DNA of 49,277 bases from Rubrivivax sp. (GTDB lineage Bacteria; Pseudomonadota; Gammaproteobacteria; Burkholderiales; Burkholderiaceae_C), in NCBI GenBank assembly GCA_026125665.1, contig JAHCKS010000033.1:1-49277 (forward strand), written 5' to 3'. A model generated the notes under the pieces. That model saw only the letters and a list, made by a program, of their open reading frames with translations. It made no database searches and had not been told where the DNA came from. Shown piece after piece: positions 11,578-18,828 of this stretch (position 1 is the stretch's first letter; the number at the start of each line of letters is the position of its first letter). The translations under genes were made by a program, and so were the position numbers.

Positions 11578-13206
11578 ATGAACGCCGTGGCCGACGCCCG
11601 CGCCGAGGCCGGGTTCCTCGACCTGCCCGGCATGCTGGCCGAGGCGGCGCGGCGGCACCCGCACTCGCCCGCCGTCATCGACGGCGAGCGGACCCTCGAC
11701 TTCGCGGCCTTCGATGCCGCCGTCGACCGCGTTGCCGCCACGCTGCAGCGTGAAGGCCTCGGCCCGGGCGACGCCGTGGCCGTCGTCGCGGCGGCGAGCG
11801 TCGAGGTCCTGTGCGTCTTCGCGGGTGCGCTGCGCGCCGGCCTCGCCGTGGCGCCGCTCGCGCCGTCGTCCACGCCGCAGCAACTGGCCGACATGCTCGC
11901 CGACTGCGGCGCGCGCGTCGCCTTCGTCGATGCCGACGGCGCCGCGGCGCTGGCCGGTGTCGCGGGGCCGGTGCGGACCGCGCCTGCGCCGCGCTGCGTG
12001 CACCTCGACGGCAGCGCGGGCGGCGCGGCGTTCGACGGGTGGCTCGCACCCGCGGGCGCGCGCCCGGCGCCGGTGCGCATCGACCCTGCGTGGCCGTTCA
12101 ACATCATCTACTCGTCGGGCACCACCGGCACGCCCAAGGGCATCGTGCAGCCGCACGCGATGCGCTGGGCGCACATCCGCCGCGGCTCGGCCAGCGGCTA
12201 CGGGCCGGGCTCGGTGACGCTCGCGGCCACGCCGCTGTACAGCAACACCACGCTCGTCAGCGTCATCCCTTCGCTCGCCTGGGGCGGCGCGGTGGTGCTG
12301 ATGAAGAAGTTCGACGCGCTGGCTTACCTGCAGCTCGCCGAGCGCCACCGCGCCACGCACACGATGCTGGTGCCGGTGCAGTACCGGCGGCTGCTCGCGC
12401 ACCCGCGCTTCGACGAGTTCGACCTCTCGAGCTTCGTGGCCAAGTTCTGCACGAGCGCGCCGTTCCACGCCGAGCTGAAGGCCGAGGTGCTGCGGCGCTG
12501 GCCGGGCGGCCTCGTCGAGTACTACGGCCTCACCGAAGGCGGCGGCACCTGCATCCTGCATTGCCACCTGCACCCGACGAAGCTGCACACCGTGGGCCAG
12601 CCGGCCGAGGGGCACGACATCCGCCTCGTCGACGAAGCCGGCCGCGAGCTGCCGCGCGAGCCGGGGCGCGAAAGCGCCACCGGCGAGGTCGTCGGCCGTT
12701 CGCCCGGCATGATGACCGGCTACCACCGCCAGCCGGCGCTGACGGCCGAGGCCGAGTGGTTCGACGCCGAGGGCCGGCGCTACATCCGCACCGGCGACAT
12801 CGGCCACTTCGACGCCGACGGCTTCCTCGTGCTGACCGACCGCCGCAAGGACATGGTCATCAGCGGCGGCTTCAACATCTACCCGAGCGACCTCGAGGCG
12901 GTGCTGCGCCGCCACCCGGCGGTGGCCGACGTGGCGGTGTTCGGCGTGCCGAGCGAGCAGTGGGGTGAAACGCCGGTGGCCGCGGTGGTGCTGCGCGAGG
13001 CGGACGCCGATGGCGACTTGGCGCCCGATGCCGAGGCGCTGCGCGCGTGGGCCAACGCGCATCTGGGCAAGACGCAACGCCTGGCGGCACTGCGCATCGT
13101 GCCCGATCTGCCGCGGAGCGCCATCGGCAAGGTGCTGCGGCGCGAGCTGCGCGAGGCGTGGCTCGCCGAGGGACGCGGCGGCTCACATCACGTCGCGATC
13201 GATTGA
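11578..13206 (+). CDS. AMP-dependent acyl-CoA synthetase / CoA ligase (class I adenylate-forming)
   Basis: 542 aa. Adenylation motifs are all present: the P-loop-like YSSGTTGTPKGI (about 180-190), YYGLTEGG, YIRTGDIG, the hinge DRRKDMVISGGFNIYP and the C-terminal catalytic lysine in SAIGKVLRRE. It should activate a carboxylic acid through acyl-AMP and transfer it to CoA. The acid (fatty or aromatic) cannot be decided by eye. ATG at 11578 with no earlier in-frame start in the intergenic region. It is divergent from an MFS gene. Confidence 0.92.
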   Translation: MNAVADARAEAGFLDLPGMLAEAARRHPHSPAVIDGERTLDFAAFDAAVDRVAATLQREGLGPGDAVAVVAAASVEVLCVFAGALRAGLAVAPLAPSSTPQQLADMLADCGARVAFVDADGAAALAGVAGPVRTAPAPRCVHLDGSAGGAAFDGWLAPAGARPAPVRIDPAWPFNIIYSSGTTGTPKGIVQPHAMRWAHIRRGSASGYGPGSVTLAATPLYSNTTLVSVIPSLAWGGAVVLMKKFDALAYLQLAERHRATHTMLVPVQYRRLLAHPRFDEFDLSSFVAKFCTSAPFHAELKAEVLRRWPGGLVEYYGLTEGGGTCILHCHLHPTKLHTVGQPAEGHDIRLVDEAGRELPREPGRESATGEVVGRSPGMMTGYHRQPALTAEAEWFDAEGRRYIRTGDIGHFDADGFLVLTDRRKDMVISGGFNIYPSDLEAVLRRHPAVADVAVFGVPSEQWGETPVAAVVLREADADGDLAPDAEALRAWANAHLGKTQRLAALRIVPDLPRSAIGKVLRRELREAWLAEGRGGSHHVAID

Positions 13207-13213
13207 CCGGGCT

Positions 13214-13255
13214 CGGTCCCGCCAGTTCGCACTTCGACGGGCGGTGGCGGGATCG
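13214..13255 (+). terminator. Stem-loop after the CoA ligase
   Basis: An 11-bp arm, CGGTCCCGCCA, pairs with TGGCGGGATCG (one G-U), with a 20-base loop. It begins 8 bases after the ligase stop. There is no U-tract, so it may be a weak or Rho-assisted terminator or a stability hairpin. Confidence 0.4.
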
Positions 13256-13406
13256 GGCCGGCGGGGTGGTCGGCGCAGCGAAATCAAGGGGGCATCGAGG
13301 GGACCAGCGAAGCTGGACCGCTCGAAGAGGACATTCGCGGAGCCGATCGCCCGGCGTCCTTGGCGCGCCACAACCTCGAGTCCGCGTGCGATCGTTCCGG
13401 CACACC

Positions 13407-14453
13407 TCACCGCGCCACACGCGCAGCCAGCTCACGCGCCAGCCGTTCGCTGGCGGCGAGCGCCGCCGGCGGCAGTGTGCGCAGCAGCATGTCGCGCAGG
13501 TCGCGCGCGTCGCACAGCCCCTGGTGCATGCAGGCATGCCACAGCGCCGGATGATCGCGGCAGGCCGGCTGCAGGCCCGCGGCGTTGACGAGCGGCTGGC
13601 CGCGTGCGTCGCGCGGGTAGCAGGTGGCGAGCCACAGCGCGGCGCGCTGCGTGTCCGGCTGCAGGTCGCGCGGATCGGCGCCCCAGGCCTGCAGGCGTGC
13701 GCCGATGCGCTCGGCCGAGCTCGCGTCCACCACCTCGGCCATGAGCAGCGGGTCGCCGACCGCCAGCGCGAGCGTCAGGTCGACGGGGCGGCGCGTCATC
13801 TCGACCACGTTGTCGTCGGTGGCCGGGAAACCCGCGGCTTCCAGCGCCGCGTCGAGGGCCGCGGCATCGGGCAGCGCGTCGCAACGCGACAGCGCCTCCG
13901 TGGCGGCCGCGTTGGCGGCGCCGGAACCACGCGCGCCGATGGCCGCCGTCGCCTGGCCGGCGCGCTGCCGCCACTGCGCGATCTGCTGCCAGTGCAGGCG
14001 CTGCCGGCAATGCCGCTCGACCATCCACGCCACGGCCAGCGCGCTCGGCTCGCCGCGCTCGATGGCCGTGGTGACGAACGCGGCGGCAGTGCCTGCATCG
14101 CGCAATGCGGCCAGCGTGTCGCGCAGCGACTCGCGCGTCGGCGCAGCCCTTGCCGCCGCCGGCGACGACGACGCGACGGCGGCACCCGCCGCGGCCGACG
14201 CGCCGGCCGCCGACGCCGCGGCCGGCGCATCGGCGCCCTGCACCGGCACGCCATGGCCCCACGGGTTGGCGAGCGGGCCGCTGCGCTGGAAGTCGGGCAC
14301 CTGCGCCACCTCCGGCGCCGGGGCTTCGCCCCGCGGCGCGAGCAGCAGCCACAGCGCGCCCGGCACGACGGCCGCACACAGCACGACCACCAGCCAGCGG
14401 CGCACGCGGACGTCGAACATGCGGGCTGGTGGCGGACGGTGGGGCGAAGGCAT
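13407..14453 (-). CDS. Hypothetical membrane-anchored protein
   Basis: 348 aa from the ATG at 14453 (an ATG at 14420 is also possible). A single N-terminal transmembrane segment (RWLVVVLCAAVVPGALWLLL) is followed by an Ala/Ser-rich low-complexity stretch and then a helical C-terminal domain of about 230 aa. That domain contains several cysteines and histidines (HCRQRLHW, CDALPD, CYPRD, ACRDH, ACMHQGLC). No family is recognised. It is likely anchored in the inner membrane with the domain in the periplasm, where some cysteines could form disulfides. It is divergent from the GNAT gene. Confidence 0.7.
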   Translation of the reverse strand: MPSPHRPPPARMFDVRVRRWLVVVLCAAVVPGALWLLLAPRGEAPAPEVAQVPDFQRSGPLANPWGHGVPVQGADAPAAASAAGASAAAGAAVASSSPAAARAAPTRESLRDTLAALRDAGTAAAFVTTAIERGEPSALAVAWMVERHCRQRLHWQQIAQWRQRAGQATAAIGARGSGAANAAATEALSRCDALPDAAALDAALEAAGFPATDDNVVEMTRRPVDLTLALAVGDPLLMAEVVDASSAERIGARLQAWGADPRDLQPDTQRAALWLATCYPRDARGQPLVNAAGLQPACRDHPALWHACMHQGLCDARDLRDMLLRTLPPAALAASERLARELAARVAR

Positions 14454-14610
14454 GCTCGGCAGCGGGGCGTGAAGGCGCGGCGGGGTGTGCAGCCGCATGC
14501 GGCCGCAGGCCGCGCCGGGCCCTGCATCGTGGCCCCGGTACGGCACGGTCCGGCCCGGTGCGGCCCGGGCGGCCCCTATGATGCCCGCGCCACAGGCCCG
14601 CCCCCGCGCG

Positions 14611-15198
14611 ATGACCCCTTCATACGCTCCGCACGCCCCGGACACCTCGGACGCCCCTGCCTCTGCGGCCGGCGCCATCACGGTGCGCCGCGTGCACGGC
14701 GACGAGGCCGAGGCGATGGTGGCCCCGCTGGCCGACGTGCTGCTCGACTGCGTCGAGGGTGGCGCGTCGGTGAGCTTCATGTGGCCGCTGCCGCGCGAAC
14801 GCGCCCTCGCCTTCTGGCGCGGCGTCGCCGAAGGCGTGCGGCGCGGCGAACGTGCATTGCTCGTCGCCGAGGACACGGCGCAGGGCGGCCGCGTCGTCGG
14901 CACCCTGCAGCTCGTCCTGGCCCTGCCGGAGAACCAGCCGCACCGCGCCGACGTGGCGAAGATGCTCGTGCACCGCGGCGTGCGCCGGCGCGGCGTTGGT
15001 GCACTGCTGCTGCAGGCGCTGGACGACGTCGCGCGCGCCGAGCGCCGCGACACGCTGGTGCTCGACACGGTCACGGGCGGCGATGCCGAGCGGCTGTACG
15101 CACGCGCCGGGTGGACGGCCGTCGGCTCGGTGCCGCGCTACGCGCTGATGCCGCAGGGCGGCTACTGCGCGACGACCTTCTTCTACAAGCAGCTCTGA
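14611..15198 (+). CDS. GNAT-family N-acetyltransferase
   Basis: 195 aa. The acetyl-CoA-binding motif A is clear (ADVAKMLVHRGVRRRGVGALLLQAL, with R-R-x-G-V-G), followed by the motif B region LYARAGWTAVGSVPRYAL, as in aminoglycoside- and small-molecule-type GNATs. The target is unknown. The start at 14611 gives a normal length; in-frame ATGs at 14578 and 14581 would add 10-11 residues. It ends convergently towards the DUF924 gene with an inverted repeat between them. Confidence 0.85.
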   Translation: MTPSYAPHAPDTSDAPASAAGAITVRRVHGDEAEAMVAPLADVLLDCVEGGASVSFMWPLPRERALAFWRGVAEGVRRGERALLVAEDTAQGGRVVGTLQLVLALPENQPHRADVAKMLVHRGVRRRGVGALLLQALDDVARAERRDTLVLDTVTGGDAERLYARAGWTAVGSVPRYALMPQGGYCATTFFYKQL

Positions 15199-15292
15199 GC
15201 GACCGCGGGCCGGGCCTGTGCGGGCCGCGGGCCTCTCGGGAAACCGAACCTGCCTTCGTGCGGGATCGTGGCGCGCATGTCCGAGGCCGCGG

Positions 15293-15389
15293 GGGGCCGC
15301 TCAGGGCATGGCACCCGAGGTGCGGCGGCGACGGTGACGTTCACTCGGACTGCCGTCGTGTGTTCGGGTGCCATGCCCTGAGCGGCCCC
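15293..15389. repeat. 97-bp element with perfect 26-bp inverted repeats
   Basis: The arm at 15293-15318 is the exact reverse complement of 15364-15389, separated by 45 bases. It sits between convergent genes (GNAT plus, DUF924 minus). It could be a bidirectional terminator, but 26 perfect pairs with a structured 45-base loop is unusually long and also fits a small REP/MITE-like element. No coding potential is seen. Confidence 0.8.
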
Positions 15390-15472
15390 ACGGCAGCGGC
15401 CCGGCGCGCCGTGATCGTGGGCCGCCCACAGCTTCTTCGCGAACGCCGGGCGCGGTCACCGGCCCGGGACGT

Positions 15473-16048
15473 TCAGAACGACGAGCCGGGCTGCCTCAGG
15501 AACTCGGCCTCCTCGGCCGTCGACTCTCGCCCGAGCGCGGCGTTGCGGTGCGGGTAGCGGCCGAAACGTTCGATGATCACCGCGTGCTTGCGCGCCCACT
15601 CCAGTGCGTCGGCATGGCGCGGCTCTTCGGCGGCCAGCTGCCCGAACAGGCGCAGCGACTCGGCCTGCGCCGTGGCGTCCTCGGCGTGCTCGAACGGCAG
15701 GTAGGCGAAGGTGCGCATCGTGCCGGTGAGCCGGCGGTCGTCGCCGCGCGCCACCAGCGCGCGTGCGGCGGCGAGCGCCAGCGCGTCGCCGGCGAAGGCG
15801 CGCGCCGCGCCGCGGAAGGTGTTGCGCGTGAACTGGTCGAGCACGACGATGCGGGCGAGCGCGCCGCTCGGCGTGGCGTCCCAGGCGCGCAGGCCGCCGG
15901 CCAGCGCCTCTTCGATGCGCGCGCCGAAGCGCGTGCGGATCTGCGCGTCGAACGTGTCGTCCTTGCGGAACCACTCGGCGCGCGGCGCGTCGGCCGGCGG
16001 GTCGCCGAACCAGAAGCGGATCACCTCGTCGGCGGCGGGCAGCGCCAT
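15473..16048 (-). CDS. DUF924 family protein
   Basis: 191 aa. It matches the DUF924 pattern: an N-terminal VIRFWFGDPP, the central motif VLDQFTRNTFRG, and FAYLPFEHAED. The all-helical family is widespread and of unknown function. The ATG at 16048 was chosen because the frame's upstream extension (to 16126) overlaps the next gene's 3' end. It is probably one transcript with the VOC gene upstream. Confidence 0.9.
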   Translation of the reverse strand: MALPAADEVIRFWFGDPPADAPRAEWFRKDDTFDAQIRTRFGARIEEALAGGLRAWDATPSGALARIVVLDQFTRNTFRGAARAFAGDALALAAARALVARGDDRRLTGTMRTFAYLPFEHAEDATAQAESLRLFGQLAAEEPRHADALEWARKHAVIIERFGRYPHRNAALGRESTAEEAEFLRQPGSSF

Positions 16049-16106
16049 GGTCCCTCGTGAGCGTGTCGTGTGCGCGGCGGTGCCCGCAAGCGTGCGGATC
16101 GGCGGC

Positions 16107-16475
16107 TCAGCCCGCCTTGCCGCCACCCTTGCGGTAGTGCGGCTGGTACAGCTGCACGTTGAAGGCGCCCGGCACCTTGAAGTAGGTGACGAGGCCGTAG
16201 CCGTGGTCCTCGACCGGCTGCACGAACTCGACGCCGCGGCGCTTCAGCTCGGCCACCGTGGCCTCGATGTCGTCGCAGTAGAAGGAGACCTCGGCGGTGC
16301 CCGACGGGGCGTCGCCGCCCTCGGTGGGGTGCACGCCGAGGTCGGCCTCGGGGGCATCGAAGATGAGCCAGCCGCCGCCGACGTCGGTGCCGCTGAAGCC
16401 GAGCTTGTCGCGGATGAAGGCGCGCAGCGCTTGCGCTTCCGACGAATAGAACATCGCGTGCATGCCACGGATCAT
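16107..16475 (-). CDS. VOC-family (glyoxalase/bleomycin-resistance fold) protein
   Basis: 122 aa with two beta-alpha-beta-beta-beta halves: the first around MHAMFYSSEAQALRAFIRDKLGF, the second around VSFYCDDIEATVAELKRRGVEF and ending FKVPGAFNVQLYQP. Such proteins bind a metal and act as lyases, dioxygenases or resistance proteins; the activity here is not predictable. ATG at 16475. Confidence 0.85.
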   Translation of the reverse strand: MIRGMHAMFYSSEAQALRAFIRDKLGFSGTDVGGGWLIFDAPEADLGVHPTEGGDAPSGTAEVSFYCDDIEATVAELKRRGVEFVQPVEDHGYGLVTYFKVPGAFNVQLYQPHYRKGGGKAG

Positions 16476-16583
16476 GGGTGCCTCGCTTCGCGGGTTCGGG
16501 GTGGCGCACCCCGGGGGCCGGATTGTGACGCGGGGGCTGCACCGCGACGCGCGGCCGCTGGAGCCGCGGCACCCGCCGCGCCT

Positions 16584-17126
16584 TCAGCCCTGGCCGCCGG
16601 CCAGCGCGTGCAGCTTCAGCGTCGTCGCCCAGTTGCGCGTCGTCGCGCCGCGCCCGGCGCGGCCGAGCAGCGCCTCGCCGGCGCGGCTGGCCAGGATGCC
16701 CGCGGGGCAGTGCAGGTACGCCGCGTGCGTGCCGAGCACGAAGCGCTCGGGCGGCACGGCGAGCTCGCCCACCGGCGCCAGCGTCGCCAGCCCCGCCGCG
16801 TCGGCCGCGAAGGCGACGAGCAGGCGCGAGGGGTCGGGCGCCTCGCCGGCAAGCGGGTTGCCCTCGACGATGGCGGCGAGCTCGCTCGCCGACTTGACGA
16901 TCACCGGCACCTCGATGCCCAGGCCCTCGGCGAGCGCTTTCGCGATGGCCGCCGCATGCTGCCGGCCGCTGCCGCGCGCGGCGCGGAAGACGGCGTTGCC
17001 GCTCGCCAGCAGCGTCGCCACGGCGGTGTAGCCGAGGCCCTCGAGCTGCGCGCGCCACTCGCCCATCGGCACACGCCTGGCGCCGCCGACGTTCACGCCG
17101 CGCAGCAGGGCGACGAAGGTGGGCAT
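16584..17126 (-). CDS. DUF1697 family protein
   Basis: 180 aa. It starts MPTFVALLRGVNVGGARRVPM, the hallmark N-terminus of DUF1697, and has LLASGNAVF and the C-terminal ATTRNWATTLKLHAL. The function of the family is unknown. ATG at 17126; a GTG three codons earlier is open but less likely. Confidence 0.9.
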   Translation of the reverse strand: MPTFVALLRGVNVGGARRVPMGEWRAQLEGLGYTAVATLLASGNAVFRAARGSGRQHAAAIAKALAEGLGIEVPVIVKSASELAAIVEGNPLAGEAPDPSRLLVAFAADAAGLATLAPVGELAVPPERFVLGTHAAYLHCPAGILASRAGEALLGRAGRGATTRNWATTLKLHALAGGQG

Positions 17127-17154
17127 GGCCGTCACCCGTGCCGTGGGCTCCCAC

Positions 17155-17323
17155 GCTCAGAAGCTGTGAATGAACCGGCCGCGCCCGAGCGGCACGCCAA
17201 ACGGCGCCCGATCTAGGCGCAAAGCGCAGCCATAGCTCGGGCTATGGCGAGCATTTGCAACGACGAGCGGGCGTCGTTTGGCGTGACGAGCGGGCGTGGA
17301 GGGTTCGTTCACAGCTTCTCAGC
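17155..17323. repeat. Long imperfect palindrome, REP/MITE-like
   Basis: About 169 bp folding on a centre near 17239 (CATAGCTCGGGCTATG). The outer ends GCTCAGAAGCTGTGAA and its near reverse complement pair almost perfectly. Inner blocks (GGTTCA..., CACGCCAAACG..CGCCCG) also pair, with scattered mismatches. The right end runs into the stop codon of the MAPEG gene (17319-17321). Structure and position suggest a non-autonomous repetitive element. Confidence 0.8.
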
Positions 17324-17729
17324 CGAGCAGCAGCCGCACGCACCACCACACGCCGATCGCCATCTGCACGGCGAACGCGGCGAAGCGCACGTTGACGGCC
17401 AGCACGCTGAGCGAGGCCAGGTGCACCACCGACTGCACGATGCGCGCGCCCAGCAGCACCGGCGCCAGCGGGTCGGTGACGGCGCCGCGCTGCGCCAGCA
17501 GCGCCACGACCATCAGCCCGCCGAACACCGGCAGCCCCTCGAGACAGTTGGCGTGCGCGCGCGCCAGCCGCTGCATGAACGGCGACAGGTTCGCGTTGTC
17601 GGGGCGGAAGCCGTTGGCAGGCACTTCCTTCCTCAGCACGAGGCGCGCACGCAGCACCTCCATCAGCACGAGCAGCGCCAGTGTCCAGGCGACGAAGCCG
17701 GCGAGCGCGGCGAGGGTGGGTGACGACAT
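17319..17729 (-). CDS. MAPEG family membrane protein
   Basis: 136 aa with four hydrophobic segments. The motif RAHANCLEGLPVFGGL is characteristic of the MAPEG family (membrane-associated proteins in eicosanoid and glutathione metabolism). Bacterial members may conjugate glutathione or be uncharacterised. ATG at 17729. Its stop codon lies inside the right arm of the palindromic element, so its natural 3' end may have been altered by insertion. Confidence 0.88.
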   Translation of the reverse strand: MSSPTLAALAGFVAWTLALLVLMEVLRARLVLRKEVPANGFRPDNANLSPFMQRLARAHANCLEGLPVFGGLMVVALLAQRGAVTDPLAPVLLGARIVQSVVHLASLSVLAVNVRFAAFAVQMAIGVWWCVRLLLG

Positions 17730-17770
17730 GGCTTTCTCCGCGAATCCCTTTCGGTTTCTCTCTGGTCCTC

Positions 17771-17820
17771 GTCGGTCTTCTTCGGTCTTCTTCGGTCCCG
17801 TTCGGTCCGCCTCGGCCCGC
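17771..17820. repeat. 10-bp tandem repeat, five units
   Basis: Five consecutive decamers related to TTCGGTCTTC / TTCGGTCCCG / CTCGGCCCGC in perfect 10-bp register, between the CWC gene stop and the MAPEG start. One helical turn per unit could present a protein to one face of DNA, or it may be simple slippage. The copies decay towards the CWC gene. Confidence 0.6.
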
Positions 17821-17821
17821 C

Positions 17822-18070
17822 TCACCCCGACGGCGCGGCCGGGTCTTCCGCGCCGGCACAGCGCCGGCACAGGCAGGCGCGGTTGCGCAGCGCCGGCGGC
17901 ACGCGCGCCAGCGCCTCGGGCGCGATGCGCACGTCGCGGCACCAGCACGGCGTGTCCAGGTCGCCGCAACGCGCGGGCGCACAGTCGTTCGGCTGGCCGC
18001 ACAGCGGACACAGCGGCGCCGGCAGCGCGGCGAGGCCGCCCGCGCGCTTCACGCGACCGTCGGCGCCCAT
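17822..18070 (-). CDS. Cysteine-rich CWC family protein
   Basis: 82 aa with about nine cysteines in the CWC arrangement: CPLCGQPNDC near residue 22, then a CWC triplet (PCWCRDV), then CLCRRC near the C-terminus. It is probably a small metal-binding (zinc) protein; the family has no known function. ATG at 18070 overlaps the cupin gene's end by 22 bp, so the two are likely co-translated. Confidence 0.88.
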   Translation of the reverse strand: MGADGRVKRAGGLAALPAPLCPLCGQPNDCAPARCGDLDTPCWCRDVRIAPEALARVPPALRNRACLCRRCAGAEDPAAPSG

Positions 18071-18447
18071 GGTCCGCTCGCCTCGATGGCCTCGCCGTCG
18101 CCGGGCCACGGCGGCATCGTCACCGCCACCGCCTCGAGCCCGGCGTGCGCGGCAGCGCGGAACTGGAACTGGGTGCCCAGCGGGACGGTGAGGCTCACGC
18201 CGGCGCACAGCGCCACGACTTCCTCGCGGGCGCCCTGGCGGCGCCACATCTCGCCCGCACCCGCGGTGACGTACCAGATCTCCTCCACCGTGCGGTGCGC
18301 GACGGCCTTCGACACCGCCCCGGCCGGCAGCGAGAAGTGCGCCATGCCGCCGCCGGCCAGGCCGAGCAGCACGCGCACGTCGGAGCCGTCCGGCGCGGCG
18401 ACGGTGCGCTCGGCGGGCAGCATCAGCGTGGCGAAGGCGGTGGGCAT
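18049..18447 (-). CDS. Cupin-domain protein
   Basis: 132 aa with a single beta-barrel cupin: motif 1 around AHRTVEEIWYVTAGAGEMWRR (H, E and G present) and motif 2 around VPLGTQFQFRAAAHAGLEAVAV. The metal-ligand set is only partly conserved, so it may bind a ligand without being an enzyme. The ATG at 18447 gives a compact cupin. Confidence 0.82.
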   Translation of the reverse strand: MPTAFATLMLPAERTVAAPDGSDVRVLLGLAGGGMAHFSLPAGAVSKAVAHRTVEEIWYVTAGAGEMWRRQGAREEVVALCAGVSLTVPLGTQFQFRAAAHAGLEAVAVTMPPWPGDGEAIEASGPWAPTVA

Positions 18448-18512
18448 CGGCAGGTCTCGGTGTGTTTCGAGGAAGGCTAGGGCGGCAGCGACGGCGGCAT
18501 CGCTTGCGAGCG

Positions 18513-18731
18513 TCAGCGCCGCCCGCCGGCCAGCAGCAGCACGGCCCCGGCGACGATGGCGCCTACGCCCGCCCATACCGGCACGTTGACCGTCTCCTTC
18601 TCCTTCATCGAGAGCTCGATCGGCCCGAGCTTCAGGTCGTGCGACTTGCGCGTGTAGGTGAAGCCGCCGTACACCAGCGCCAGCACGCCGGCGGCGATGA
18701 GGACGATGCCCGCGAGCCTGGCCAGGTTCAT
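18513..18731 (-). CDS. Small two-helix membrane protein
   Basis: 72 aa: helix (LAGIVLIAAGVLALVYGGF), a charged loop containing LGPIELSMKEKETVNVP, and a second helix (WAGVGAIVAGAVLLLAGG). It resembles widespread conserved small inner-membrane proteins of unknown function. ATG at 18731. It stands alone between the cupin and the GGDEF/EAL gene. Confidence 0.8.
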   Translation of the reverse strand: MNLARLAGIVLIAAGVLALVYGGFTYTRKSHDLKLGPIELSMKEKETVNVPVWAGVGAIVAGAVLLLAGGRR

Positions 18732-18828
18732 GTGGTCGTTCCGGTGTTGAAGAGCCCGCGCGCATTCTGCCGCTGCCAGCGCGGCCGCCCGGCATCGCGC
18801 GGCCGCGTCGCCAACTTGCGGGCGCCGC

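Noticed and set aside
13407-15074. Extended 555-aa version of the membrane-anchored hypothetical protein
   Set aside because: The extra N-terminal part is antisense to the GNAT gene and Ser/Arg-rich; the hydrophobic anchor fits a start at 14453 or 14420.
15203-15231. GC-rich palindrome-like stretch just after the GNAT gene
   Set aside because: Arms do not pair cleanly (central G/C mismatches), so it is not listed as a terminator.
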